From NCBI RefSeq assembly GCF_001423945.1, contig NZ_LMPU01000009.1, forward strand, positions 62,416 to 126,415: DNA of 64,000 bases, read 5' to 3'. The notes beneath the pieces were generated by a model that was not told where the DNA came from, did no database searches, and was given only the letters and a program-made list of their open reading frames with translations. The first letter of the stretch is position 1. Every line of letters starts with the position of its first letter. Both the position numbers and the translations under genes were made by a program. This stretch comes from Pedobacter sp. Leaf194. GTDB lineage: Bacteria > Bacteroidota > Bacteroidia > Sphingobacteriales > Sphingobacteriaceae. This document shows, in pieces, positions 48,818-57,847 of the stretch.

Positions 48818-49924
48818 CTAATTCCCGCTAATAAATTTCACTGTACTTTTCCCTAAATCTTTCGATGTTGCCAAAGCAATTCCTCGTTGGTCTTGCTTGT
48901 TAACGGCACAATAAAAATGATAGACTACGCCTTTGTACTTTAACACAAAAGACTTATGTGCATATAATTCATCATATTTTTCTGATGATTCTATTAAGTT
49001 ATTACCAGTCCAATCCGTCCAGTTTGTTAGGTCTGTAGATACTGCAAAGCGATTAAAGGCTCCTTTTCTATCCTGCCAAAAAGCGCCGAAGTAAAACATG
49101 ACATAATAATCTCCCATTTGTTGAATAACTGCGTCGCCAGTAATGCCTACAGGATGGTGCACAACAGGATTTTCGTTGAAACGCTGCCAGTGAACCATAT
49201 CATCAGAAACGGCCATGCCAATCCGCTCATACCACCGCGTTTTTTTATTGTTCGCCAGCGAATCGCCAACGGCATTGTAATACATCACAAACCGATGCCC
49301 GGTTAGCCTCTTTTTATCTTCAATTACAGTGCTTTTAAAAAGCTTATTTCTATTCTCCCACCATCGAACATCAACATCTGCTGAAGTTAAAACTGGTTTG
49401 TCTAACCGACTCCAGGCTTGCAGAACAGCAGGATGTTTTGTAGCGTAAGCCATTCCAATGGAAAGCGGTTCTACCTCGTAACCTTTTTCTTTGCCCCCAA
49501 AATAAGACATCCAATATTTATCATCAAAGCGATTTACGCCATAATTTCCACCCCATTTAATATCCAACAGCGCATTGTAACCTGCTTTTTGGTTATCATC
49601 CCACACACCCGAATTGCCGAACGACAACAATTTCCCCTGATTTTGCCATGTCAGTAAATCCTTGCTTTTCGCCAGCCAGGTTTCATAACCTCTCCCGCTG
49701 AAAATCAGGTAGGTCATGTACCAGAACTTGCCTTTTTTAAAAATCGTCGGGCAGTCCATTTTATGGTCTTTATCTTGCGGAACCATAACCAAACCGTATT
49801 TATAAGGGGTTTTTACCTCCTGATAAATCTGCTCCATTTTTTCTGCAGGTACAGGATTGGCATTTTGCGCACTTACTTTAAAGGCGCAACAGATAAGAAA
49901 TAAAGCGATTTTAAAGTTCTTCAT
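48818..49924 (-). CDS. exported beta-propeller glycosidase (GH43/GH130-like), family unassigned
   Basis: This 368-residue exported protein has repeated propeller-type blades: a signal peptide MKNFKIALFLICCAFKVSAQ, then D-C-P-T-I-F-K-K-G-K-F-W-Y-M-T-Y, W-L-A-K-S-K-D-L-L-T-W and later blades I-G-M-A-V-S-D-D-M-V-H-W-Q-R-F and Y-V-M-F-Y-F-G. This pattern is shared by GH43, GH130 and related arabinosidase or phosphorylase clans. I cannot place it in one family from sequence alone. Its start overlaps the GH78 gene by 14 bases, so it belongs to the same pectin operon. Likely substrates are arabinosyl or galactosyl side chains. Confidence 0.7.
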   Translation of the reverse strand: MKNFKIALFLICCAFKVSAQNANPVPAEKMEQIYQEVKTPYKYGLVMVPQDKDHKMDCPTIFKKGKFWYMTYLIFSGRGYETWLAKSKDLLTWQNQGKLLSFGNSGVWDDNQKAGYNALLDIKWGGNYGVNRFDDKYWMSYFGGKEKGYEVEPLSIGMAYATKHPAVLQAWSRLDKPVLTSADVDVRWWENRNKLFKSTVIEDKKRLTGHRFVMYYNAVGDSLANNKKTRWYERIGMAVSDDMVHWQRFNENPVVHHPVGITGDAVIQQMGDYYVMFYFGAFWQDRKGAFNRFAVSTDLTNWTDWTGNNLIESSEKYDELYAHKSFVLKYKGVVYHFYCAVNKQDQRGIALATSKDLGKSTVKFISGN

Positions 49925-52676
49925 CTGTACATTTAAATTTGTAATAACCAGAACCTACCGTGATTTTTGCCTTACCATTTTCGAATTTCAACCCACCCAT
50001 CTTTGGATTTGCCTCATCAATTATCGTCTGTTTGTTTTTCCCGGGAAAATAAATATCTGCCATGGTGTTAACAGGAATTATGACTTCAATTGTAAATTCT
50101 TTTTCGGTTTTGTGCCATGCGGTAGAAATTTTGCCATACGGCGAATCGAAACTCACATTTGCTGAGGTTAAATTACCAACTACTTCGGGCTCAATTTTAA
50201 TGTGTTTAAAGGCTATCGAATTTTCTGCCTGACGGATGCCACCGATAGCGCTATACAACCATTCCATCAAATGCCCGAGCATAAAATGGTTATTTGAAAC
50301 TGTTGACAAAGCCGCCCACGATTCCGTTAAAGCAGTGGCACCTTTAGCAATCTGCATCCCGTATCCAGGCACATCCGAACGATTGTTCATATCAAAAATG
50401 ACATCTGATTTTCCTGCATCTTCCAAAACCCGAAGAACATAGCGATAACCAATATCGCCAGCCGTTAAACTATTTTTTCTATCTCTGATGTCCTTTACCA
50501 GATTATCGATGACTTCATTTTTATCTTTCTCCGCTACCAGACCCATATAAACAGCCATGGCATTTGCCGCCTGCGAACCTGTTGCATATTGTTTGGTGCT
50601 TACATTGAAGAATTGTCTGTTGAAAGATTTTCTAACTTCAGCAGCTAACTTTGAATAATTTAACGCATCTGCTTTTTTAGCCAAAAGCGTAGCCATTTTT
50701 TCCAATATTTTTAAATCGTAGTAATAAATTGCCGTTCCAGTTACACCCATTGGCGTTAATTGCGAAACACCCGGTGGTTTAGGCCCTAAATCGTACCAAT
50801 CGCCCAAACCCTGACTTAAAATGTGGTTGTTAGCTTTCGTGGCCAGATAAGTTACGTAGCGCTGCATCATTGGATAATAGTCTACTATGACTTGCTTATC
50901 GCCATACCATTGATACAAGTACCAAGGCAATAAAATCCCACTACTTCCCCATTCGGGCGAATCGCGAAACATATCTCCGCCCCACTCAAATTTCACATAC
51001 TCTGGTGCAATTTCCGGGATTAAACCATTTGGCAATTGCGAATTTTTCATGTCTTGCAATGCCTTTTTAAACAATGGCGCAGCATCGTAATTATAGCCAA
51101 CCGAGTTGCCCATTAAATGCAACTGCTCTAACCAGCCCAGTTTTTCGCGATGCGGACAATCGGTAAAAACGCTGACCATATTGCTTTTTACAGACCAGTT
51201 TATCAGGTTAAAAGTTTGATTGAATAACTGGTTAGACGACTCGAATTTGCCCACCTGAGCAGCAGCATTTCGAACGTGCAAAGCGTTTAAACCTTCAACA
51301 ACCGCCTTATTTTTTAAATTTTCTTTTCCTGCCGGAACAGCACCTTTAACTTGCAGATAACGAAAGCCGGTATAGAAAAAACTCGATCGCCAGGTTTCTA
51401 AACCATCTCCTTTTAAAACGTAAGTAAAATAAGATGGCCCGCCAATGTTCTTTTGAGTTACGGAACCATCTGCATTCAATAACTCAGCCGGTGTAATCCG
51501 CACCGTGTCACCCCTTTTACCACGAACCCTCAGCTCAATAATTGCAGAGGCATTTTGGCCCATATCGTAAACCCACTCATTACTGCTCGTAGCCGTAATA
51601 TTTCGTGGAGAAAATTTATCGAAAACCTTTAAAGGCTCTTCCTTTTGTGCACTAAGTTTTGGTCCACCAACAAGCAAAGCAACCTTCCATCGACTATCAT
51701 CAAAAGTGCTCGTATTCCAACCTTTTTGTTCTAAGTTAGCGTTGTAATCTTCGCCACCATAAATACTCGAAAATGTAACTGGTGATGGGGCAGTTTTCCA
51801 GGTTTGATTGCTTACAACATTTTCCGATGTTCCGTCTGCATACTCGATTAAAATTCGACAAATCATTTTCGGATAACCGTAAGCCACTTTCAACTTTCTG
51901 TACCTTTCTTTAACCGGCGGAATGTAATAGAAACCATTCCCAAGCATCACTCCAACAGTATTTTTGTTTCTTTTTAGCTGCGAAGTTATATTGTAAGCAA
52001 CGTAAAGGGCTTCTTTGTCGTATTTTGTCCAGCCTGGAGCCAGAAAATCATTGCCAACCTTTTCGCCGTTTAAACTCATTTCAAAATGACCCAAACCAGA
52101 TATAAATGCGGTAGCATTTTTGATCTGTTTATGAACAGAAAAAACTTTACGAAAAACCGGTAAGGTATTGCTTCCTAGAATTTTATCTTTTTTACCATCA
52201 ACAGGCAAAACATTAACGTTTGAATCTGCGAGCTTCTCGTAAGCAATCCATTCTGCGCCTTTCCAATCTGCCGGGTTGAGCAAACCCATTTGCCAGAAAC
52301 CAGTTTTACTCCAGGCCGATTCATGACCAGAATTGTCCCATACCCGAACTTTCCAATAGTAAGTTTTCGTTGATATAAGTCTGATTCCTTTATATTTTAT
52401 TTGGATAGATTGGTCGGAATTTACTTTTTTCGAATCCCAGGCATCACCAATGTTTTTTTTTAGATTTTCTGCACTACTTGAAACTAAAACGCGGTAGGCA
52501 ACTTGCATCACATTGTGGTTTGATGACTGCATTTTCCAACCTAAAACAGGCGAAATAAAATCTATGCCAATTGGATTGGAACGATAGCCGCAACTTAAAC
52601 GAGCAACCTCAATATCCTGCGCAAAAAGCGAAGAACTGAATAAGAACAGCCAGAAAAAGGTTAAAACTTTGCTCAT
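49911..52676 (-). CDS. GH78 alpha-L-rhamnosidase
   Basis: This exported enzyme of 921 residues cleaves terminal alpha-L-rhamnose. A signal peptide (MSKVLTFFWLFLFSSSLFAQ) is followed by a fibronectin-like region, the Bac_rhamnosid_N domain (about 165-330: W-K-G-A-E-W-I-A-Y), a further beta domain and the six-hairpin catalytic barrel. The catalytic block reads D-C-P-H-R-E-K-L-G-W-L-E-Q, typical of one GH78 subgroup. The C-terminal beta-sandwich is complete. It is the first gene of the minus-strand operon and is divergent from the IclR-type regulator. A TATATTTG -7 box lies about 136 bases upstream. Confidence 0.94.
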   Translation of the reverse strand: MSKVLTFFWLFLFSSSLFAQDIEVARLSCGYRSNPIGIDFISPVLGWKMQSSNHNVMQVAYRVLVSSSAENLKKNIGDAWDSKKVNSDQSIQIKYKGIRLISTKTYYWKVRVWDNSGHESAWSKTGFWQMGLLNPADWKGAEWIAYEKLADSNVNVLPVDGKKDKILGSNTLPVFRKVFSVHKQIKNATAFISGLGHFEMSLNGEKVGNDFLAPGWTKYDKEALYVAYNITSQLKRNKNTVGVMLGNGFYYIPPVKERYRKLKVAYGYPKMICRILIEYADGTSENVVSNQTWKTAPSPVTFSSIYGGEDYNANLEQKGWNTSTFDDSRWKVALLVGGPKLSAQKEEPLKVFDKFSPRNITATSSNEWVYDMGQNASAIIELRVRGKRGDTVRITPAELLNADGSVTQKNIGGPSYFTYVLKGDGLETWRSSFFYTGFRYLQVKGAVPAGKENLKNKAVVEGLNALHVRNAAAQVGKFESSNQLFNQTFNLINWSVKSNMVSVFTDCPHREKLGWLEQLHLMGNSVGYNYDAAPLFKKALQDMKNSQLPNGLIPEIAPEYVKFEWGGDMFRDSPEWGSSGILLPWYLYQWYGDKQVIVDYYPMMQRYVTYLATKANNHILSQGLGDWYDLGPKPPGVSQLTPMGVTGTAIYYYDLKILEKMATLLAKKADALNYSKLAAEVRKSFNRQFFNVSTKQYATGSQAANAMAVYMGLVAEKDKNEVIDNLVKDIRDRKNSLTAGDIGYRYVLRVLEDAGKSDVIFDMNNRSDVPGYGMQIAKGATALTESWAALSTVSNNHFMLGHLMEWLYSAIGGIRQAENSIAFKHIKIEPEVVGNLTSANVSFDSPYGKISTAWHKTEKEFTIEVIIPVNTMADIYFPGKNKQTIIDEANPKMGGLKFENGKAKITVGSGYYKFKCTDEEL

Positions 52677-52811
52677 TAAATAATCTACATCTGTAAGATG
52701 TTTTATTTAGATTTATAATTGGTTATCAACGATAAAAGCATTAGAAGGATTTGTGTTTATCCTTTCCATTAAGCTTAAAATTAAACTCAGCATCAGCTTT
52801 CGCCGTTAATT

Positions 52812-52819
52812 CAAATATA
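52812..52819 (-). promoter_or_regulatory. -7 promoter box for the GH78-led pectin operon
   Basis: The minus strand reads TATATTTG, an exact TAnnTTTG match. It would give a leader of about 130 bases before the GH78 start at 52676. The -33 element was not recognised. AT-rich palindromic sequence next to it may hold a regulator site. Confidence 0.5.
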
Positions 52820-52878
52820 AATATTTTTTTTAAATATGAAAACATTTAATACATTAGATTCACATACGGCTTTATGAA

Positions 52879-52908
52879 TTGTAAATCGGAAAGCATTTTG
52901 TATGTTTG
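52879..52908 (+). promoter_or_regulatory. complete Bacteroidota-type promoter of the IclR regulator gene
   Basis: TTG (52879-52881) and TATGTTTG (52901-52908) are separated by 19 bases, which matches TTG-N17-23-TAnnTTTG. The ATG of the regulator is 40 bases downstream. This is the best full promoter match in the window. Confidence 0.7.
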
Positions 52909-52948
52909 AGATTGTAAAAAATACGCCGCGACCAAATTTTAAACCTGT

Positions 52949-53722
52949 ATGAACGAAAAGGAATCGAAATATCAAGCGCCTGCCCTGGATAAAGGGCTTG
53001 ATATATTGGAATATTTATCAGCACAATCAATTCCTTTGTCTCAAACGGAAATCGCCCTTGGCATTGAGAAAACGCCAAACGAAATTTATCGCATGTTAAT
53101 GAGTTTGGAGAGTCGTGGTTACATTTTGCGTGATGAGGTATCTGGGAAATACCGGCTTTCGTTAAAGCTTTTTTACCTGTCGCACAGGCACTCGCCAATG
53201 GATGAGTTGCGTAAAGCCGCCCAGTTCCCGTTGGAAGAGTTGGCTAATACCATCAGGCAATCTTGCCATTTGAGCATTTTGTATATGAATCAGGTTATGG
53301 TAATTATACATGCGAAAAGTCCGGGGCCAATTGCGTTATCTATCGAAGAAGGGAACCTATTTCCGTTGCCGCTAACGGCGTCAGGAAAGGTTTTACTGGC
53401 TTACATGCCTGAAGCCGAGCGTAATGTGACGTTGAAGAACAATAACATTTTTAAAAAATACCAAAAAACCCAGCAGGAAGATTTTCTGGCTTCTCTGGAA
53501 GAAATAGAAAAATCGGGCGCATACGTTAAGAATAGTGATTCCGTTTCCGGCGTTACCGACATCTCTGTTCCAATAGGGATTGGTGGCAATAATGGAATTA
53601 TCGCTTGTTTAACCATTTCGATGTTGAATGCTTTAAATGCTGATAAAGCCATTGAAAATGATGTTATTTTAGCCGAAGCTAATAAATGCGTGAAAAAGAT
53701 TGAGCAGAGGATTGGGGTGTAA
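52949..53722 (+). CDS. IclR-family transcriptional regulator
   Basis: This is a DNA-binding regulator of 257 residues. The winged-helix domain is at about 10-75 (ALDKGLDILEYLSAQSIPLS, then TEIALGIEKTPNEIYRML and ESRGYILRDEVSGKYRLSL). The IclR effector domain is at about 90-255 (LPLTASGKVLLAYMPEAER and SVSGVTDISVPIGIGG). IclR proteins sense small acids or sugar derivatives. It is divergent from the GH78-led operon and has a good promoter, so it is the likely controller of that operon and of the CoA-transferase cassette inside it. An acid effector would suit that role. The GH78-like gene beyond it on the other side converges. Confidence 0.9.
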   Translation: MNEKESKYQAPALDKGLDILEYLSAQSIPLSQTEIALGIEKTPNEIYRMLMSLESRGYILRDEVSGKYRLSLKLFYLSHRHSPMDELRKAAQFPLEELANTIRQSCHLSILYMNQVMVIIHAKSPGPIALSIEEGNLFPLPLTASGKVLLAYMPEAERNVTLKNNNIFKKYQKTQQEDFLASLEEIEKSGAYVKNSDSVSGVTDISVPIGIGGNNGIIACLTISMLNALNADKAIENDVILAEANKCVKKIEQRIGV

Positions 53723-53735
53723 AAGTTTTTAATGT

Positions 53736-53824
53736 CGTCTTTGCGAGGCATGAAGCCAGTCTTAAAACTTTAGGTTTGACGAAATAGCGATCGCTTTCGG
53801 ATTGCTTCGTACCTCGCAATGACG
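53736..53824. repeat. REP-like imperfect inverted repeat between convergent genes
   Basis: Left arm CGTCTTTGCGAGGCATGAAG (53736-53755, continuing to 53761) and right arm 53800-53824, whose complement begins CGTCATTGCGAGGTACGAAG, pair with few mismatches. Between them is GCGATCGC within a larger palindrome. Arms with 'cattgcgaggnacgaagcaatc' are known as dispersed intergenic repeats in Bacteroidota genomes. It may act as a terminator for both neighbours. Confidence 0.75.
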
Positions 53825-53836
53825 TGAGGCAGTCAT

Positions 53837-56002
53837 TTATTCCAAATATGCCACGCTATAATCTCTTCCTTTCTCAATCGTAACTTCGTAAACACCTTTC
53901 GAAATTTCTTTAACATCTGTCCCTCTTACCACAGGTTTCGTTTTGCTTGCAATTCTCAATTTTCCCGTTCCGGATGGGGAATAAACTTTAATTTCTTTTT
54001 TGCTGCAATAAATGGAAATCTCGCCATTTGGAGTAGGAACTTTACCTTCCATCCAGGCTAAACCACCCAAATTTGGTGTAATGGTATAGGTTTCATAACC
54101 CGGCGAACTCGGTTCAACACCCAAATAATATTTTCCGAGCAGATAAATTGGACTGGCGCCCCAGGCATGGCAAAGGCTTTTTCCAAACGGCCGGCCATAC
54201 ATGGCTAAATGTTCGGTTCCTTTCTTATCCGGGTTGTATTCTTCCCAAAAAGAGGTAGCGCCAAGCTTCAACATCCCGCCCCAATAGTTTTTCATTTCGC
54301 TAAGCACATAAGCTTGTTCGCCCATAACGCATAAGGCCTCCAACTCGTAAAAACGCATGTAAGGTGTGGTAATTTTGGCTATTTGATTGTTCAACAGCAC
54401 ATTCTTCTTTACCGCCAATTTTTGCTCAGGCGTAAAATAATCGAAAAAAATCCCAAACATATTCGCATAACGGGTAACATTTTCAGTTTGCTTATCATCT
54501 ATTCTACTGTGCACCAATGCACTTTTACGCTGATTCCAATAGCTTTCGAAAATCTTATTTTTCGATTCTTTAGCACGCTCATTATATTTAACGGCACCTT
54601 GAGCATCATTTGCGAGGCTGGCACAAAGAGCCATCGTTTCTAAACTTCTGGCGTAAAGCAACTGCTCAAAACTTACTTCTCCATCTTTGCTCAGTTTATC
54701 AGCCCAATCGATAAAAATCCAATCGCCGGGCATCCACTCCAATAAGCCATTTTTATTCCTTCGTCCGTCGATGTAGGTCATAAGCGATTGCATTCTTGGA
54801 TAGATATCCTGCACAAATTTTTTATCGCCGGTAAACTTGTAGTAATCATAAATACCTAAAAACCAATAAAATGAATAATCCATAATGGTATTGATGTGTG
54901 CTGTAACCGGGTCTTTTCCACGTTGTGCGAGCAACGTTCGTTTTACTGTTGCCGCATCAAAAAACGAATAGTAATTCATTAAATAACTTTGATAAGCATC
55001 GCCGCTCCAAACCCAACGGTCGCGTTTAATGCCATCAATAAAAAATTCCCGCGTGTTTAAGTGGAAGGTGTATTTGGAAACATCGTATATTCTGTTGAGC
55101 TCGGCATCTGATGACTTAAAACTTCCGCGTTCTGTAACTGGCGCATATTCGTAAAGCATTGAAATAGAATCTGCAGAAATGCCATTTCCAGGTTGGAAGT
55201 TTACATAACGAAATGCCTTCGATAGCGGCATAACCGAGTCCTTTTTTTCAGCTAAATCTACATCAAGGTAGTCCAAAGTTTCACATTTATCTGTTGATAA
55301 AGCCTCTTCTTTCGATTCTCCATAGTACAAGCTTAGCCTTCCATTGCCTTTTAAACCGTGAACTTTCACGAAACCGAAAGTTTCTTTGCCAAAATCTGCA
55401 ACGTAACCATTGCCGGCTTTTTCCTTGCTTATTGCAGATTGCGCAACAACAGGAAGTTTAAACTGCGAAGGCAATTTAGTTGGGTCGCTTAGATTCCACG
55501 AACCGGCAGAAACGAAGGTTGTTCCGGATTTATCAGAAGTTTTACCGCTGGCATCTATCCATTCCTTGTCTTCAAAAGTCGTTAACCACGTTTCGTCTGA
55601 AACGATGCTTTTTCCCTGAACAAATATCGCCGGAACGTGTGCGTGATTGTAAACTTTGAGGCTCAGCTTATGTTTTCCGGCAGGAACCTGTACGCTTTTT
55701 GGAAACCCTGAAATTGCCTGCCCGTCGATTTTTACGTTGTAAGTTCCTTCTACAAAGAGCTTTACCTCTTCGGCTTGCGTCAGGTTAAACTCTTTATGAA
55801 AATCGACAAGAACATAGTGGCTATCCATTTTCCAGAAAACCGGAAAGAAAGAACCCCGCTCCGTTCTCCGGTTTTGCATAACATTGCTCATATAAATATC
55901 GAAATCACCGGGATACCAAATCCATGATGCTTTCTGAGCAAAACATGGGAGCATTATGCAGCCTAAAAGGAAGGGTAAAAGAGCTTTTTTAAGATTTTTC
56001 AT
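53837..56002 (-). CDS. GH78-like alpha-L-rhamnosidase, short form
   Basis: This exported protein of 721 residues has a signal peptide MKNLKKALLPFLLGCIMLPC, then F-A-Q. N-terminal beta domains with A-S-W-I-W-Y-P-G-D-F are followed by the six-hairpin GH78 barrel (about 300-640) and a C-terminal beta-sandwich. The catalytic block reads G-I-K-R-D-R-W-V-W-S-G-D-A-Y, in line with the 'RDR..W.GD' general-acid motif. Other barrel stretches are EWMPGDWIFIDWADKLSKDG and LGATSFWEEYNP. It is about 200 residues shorter than the other GH78 here because the N-terminal domains are fewer. It is the last gene of the right-hand block and lies downstream of an SSS symporter gene, which suggests a shared role in rhamnoside use. 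Confidence 0.9.
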   Translation of the reverse strand: MKNLKKALLPFLLGCIMLPCFAQKASWIWYPGDFDIYMSNVMQNRRTERGSFFPVFWKMDSHYVLVDFHKEFNLTQAEEVKLFVEGTYNVKIDGQAISGFPKSVQVPAGKHKLSLKVYNHAHVPAIFVQGKSIVSDETWLTTFEDKEWIDASGKTSDKSGTTFVSAGSWNLSDPTKLPSQFKLPVVAQSAISKEKAGNGYVADFGKETFGFVKVHGLKGNGRLSLYYGESKEEALSTDKCETLDYLDVDLAEKKDSVMPLSKAFRYVNFQPGNGISADSISMLYEYAPVTERGSFKSSDAELNRIYDVSKYTFHLNTREFFIDGIKRDRWVWSGDAYQSYLMNYYSFFDAATVKRTLLAQRGKDPVTAHINTIMDYSFYWFLGIYDYYKFTGDKKFVQDIYPRMQSLMTYIDGRRNKNGLLEWMPGDWIFIDWADKLSKDGEVSFEQLLYARSLETMALCASLANDAQGAVKYNERAKESKNKIFESYWNQRKSALVHSRIDDKQTENVTRYANMFGIFFDYFTPEQKLAVKKNVLLNNQIAKITTPYMRFYELEALCVMGEQAYVLSEMKNYWGGMLKLGATSFWEEYNPDKKGTEHLAMYGRPFGKSLCHAWGASPIYLLGKYYLGVEPSSPGYETYTITPNLGGLAWMEGKVPTPNGEISIYCSKKEIKVYSPSGTGKLRIASKTKPVVRGTDVKEISKGVYEVTIEKGRDYSVAYLE

Positions 56003-56095
56003 ATCGATTTATTTAACCTTGAGCAGAAATGGAAGCAGCAAAAAACAGGATTAAATTCTGCAGCCACCTTTTCATTTCTAGGTGGTGTATTTTTG

Positions 56096-57685
56096 TTAAT
56101 GTCCGTTAAAGAAAATATATAATGCAAGCATAACTACAGCAAGCACTATCCAGGAAATCCACACGTTCTTGTCTGGTTTTTCAATATTGGATTGATGTTC
56201 TTCGTTAATCGTGTAAATGCTTGGACTTTTATCTAACAAAGAAATGAGCATTGCGATGATGAGCAAACCTGCGAAAATGAAGAACGAAAGCATTAAATAG
56301 TGTGGCCAGAACAGGTACTTATCTGACGGCAAAATCCACAAATAGGTTACACCGGTACCTAAACTTATGATTGAACCAATTGAAAGCGTAAAATTGACTG
56401 CTTTCCTTGTAGTTCTTTTCCAAAAAACAGTGAGTAAGAATACGACAGAAAGTGGTGGTGCAATGAAGCCTAAAACAGATTGAAAGACATCAAATAAATT
56501 TAGGCCTTTAATGTTATCGATTGCCAGTACCACAACTACTGCAAAAATACAGCCGGCAACAACCGCCCATCTCCCAACCTTGATTATTTCTTTACTACCT
56601 GCCTGCGGATTGATTTTCTTCACGTAAATATCCATCGTAAAAACGGTGCTCAGGGAATTTAAAGATGAACCTATTGTTCCGACTAGAACAGCAATTAAAA
56701 CGACGATGACTAAACCGTTCATTCCCGGCGGAAACAAATTTGTAACCATCGTCATATAGGCTTCATTGGGGTCTTTTAGACCCGGAAACAAAACGTAACA
56801 TAAAATTCCGGTACCAATAAACAGCGGTAATGAAAGAATTTTCAACCAGCCTATAAAACTGACGCCCAACTGCCCCTGCTTTAAATTTTTAGCCCCCAAA
56901 ACGGATTGAACCATGGATTGATCGGTGCAGAAAAAGGCAACAGCCGCAACAGGATAACCTAATAAAATGGCATACCATGGGTATTTCGGGTCGCTTGCAG
57001 GTTGAATCAAGTTCCAAAAGCGGTGCGGTGTTTTTGCATAAAGGGCAGAGATGCCACCAACTTTATTTAAACCCAATAGCATTAATGAGAGGGAAACCGC
57101 AATGAGCAAAATCATCTGGAAAACGTTGACCTTCGCGATGGCCTTTAAGCCCCCGAAAAATGTAAACAAGCCTGCAAATGCGACCAGAACGGTTACGGAT
57201 TGCCACATCGGTATTCCTAAAATCTGGCGAACCAAAAACCCTCCGGCAAACAGTCCCAATGATAACCAGGAGATTAAAATTTTTACCAAAGCATACCACG
57301 CCAAAATATTTTGAGTTGAATCGCCGTAGCGGTTGCCCATAAATTCGGGCATGGTACTCACCTTCGCGGCCAGGTATTTTGGTGCGAACACAATCGCCAG
57401 CAAGAACAGGAAAATAAATGCGTACCAATCGAAATTTACGGCAACAATGCCCGTGGTGTAACCAATACTCGCAAACGCAAGCAACATAGAAGGCCCAACA
57501 TTGGTGCCCCACATATTAAAACCTATACTCGACCAGTTTAGTGATTTATTCGCGAGAAACAAGGTTTCACCGTCTGTGTTGCGCTTTGAGAAACTGGCCC
57601 GGTAGCCAATTACCATCAAAATTACGAGGTAAGCTACAACGATGAAGTAATCTAAATTTGTTAAACGTTCTACAATGTTTCCCAT
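56096..57685 (-). CDS. sodium/solute symporter, SSS (SGLT) family
   Basis: This inner-membrane Na+-coupled transporter of 529 residues has about fourteen membrane segments. The family start reads LDYFIVVAYLVILMVIGYRA, and the SGLT stretches SIGFNMWGTNVGPSMLLAFA and VAFFCTDQSMVQSVLGAKNL are present. A cytosolic loop near the C-terminus (about 490-510) precedes the last helix. It probably imports a mono- or oligosaccharide freed by its neighbours. Its place between the GH78-like and Gfo/Idh genes points to a rhamnose- or galacturonic-acid-derived cargo, but this cannot be settled from sequence. Confidence 0.88.
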   Translation of the reverse strand: MGNIVERLTNLDYFIVVAYLVILMVIGYRASFSKRNTDGETLFLANKSLNWSSIGFNMWGTNVGPSMLLAFASIGYTTGIVAVNFDWYAFIFLFLLAIVFAPKYLAAKVSTMPEFMGNRYGDSTQNILAWYALVKILISWLSLGLFAGGFLVRQILGIPMWQSVTVLVAFAGLFTFFGGLKAIAKVNVFQMILLIAVSLSLMLLGLNKVGGISALYAKTPHRFWNLIQPASDPKYPWYAILLGYPVAAVAFFCTDQSMVQSVLGAKNLKQGQLGVSFIGWLKILSLPLFIGTGILCYVLFPGLKDPNEAYMTMVTNLFPPGMNGLVIVVLIAVLVGTIGSSLNSLSTVFTMDIYVKKINPQAGSKEIIKVGRWAVVAGCIFAVVVVLAIDNIKGLNLFDVFQSVLGFIAPPLSVVFLLTVFWKRTTRKAVNFTLSIGSIISLGTGVTYLWILPSDKYLFWPHYLMLSFFIFAGLLIIAMLISLLDKSPSIYTINEEHQSNIEKPDKNVWISWIVLAVVMLALYIFFNGH

Positions 57686-57847
57686 TGATTTATTTGGTTA
57701 GTATTTCGTGGTGTGGCAGGATTTCCTTTTGACGATAAAAGATTGCGATTGCCCGCTTAAAATTTATTTTACTCTTTTTATGGTTCCCATTGCTCGCACA
57801 TAGCGCCAACTTTCGTGTTGCCGTGCGTTAAGGGGTTATCACAAAAA

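Noticed and set aside
53401..53751. 116-codon minus-strand frame opposite the IclR regulator
   Set aside because: It overlaps the effector domain of the regulator in antisense and extends into the repeat element; no independent support.
57686..57847. Regulatory RNA or promoter upstream of the SSS gene
   Set aside because: No -7 match, stable hairpin or conserved RNA motif could be recognised in this 162-base gap.
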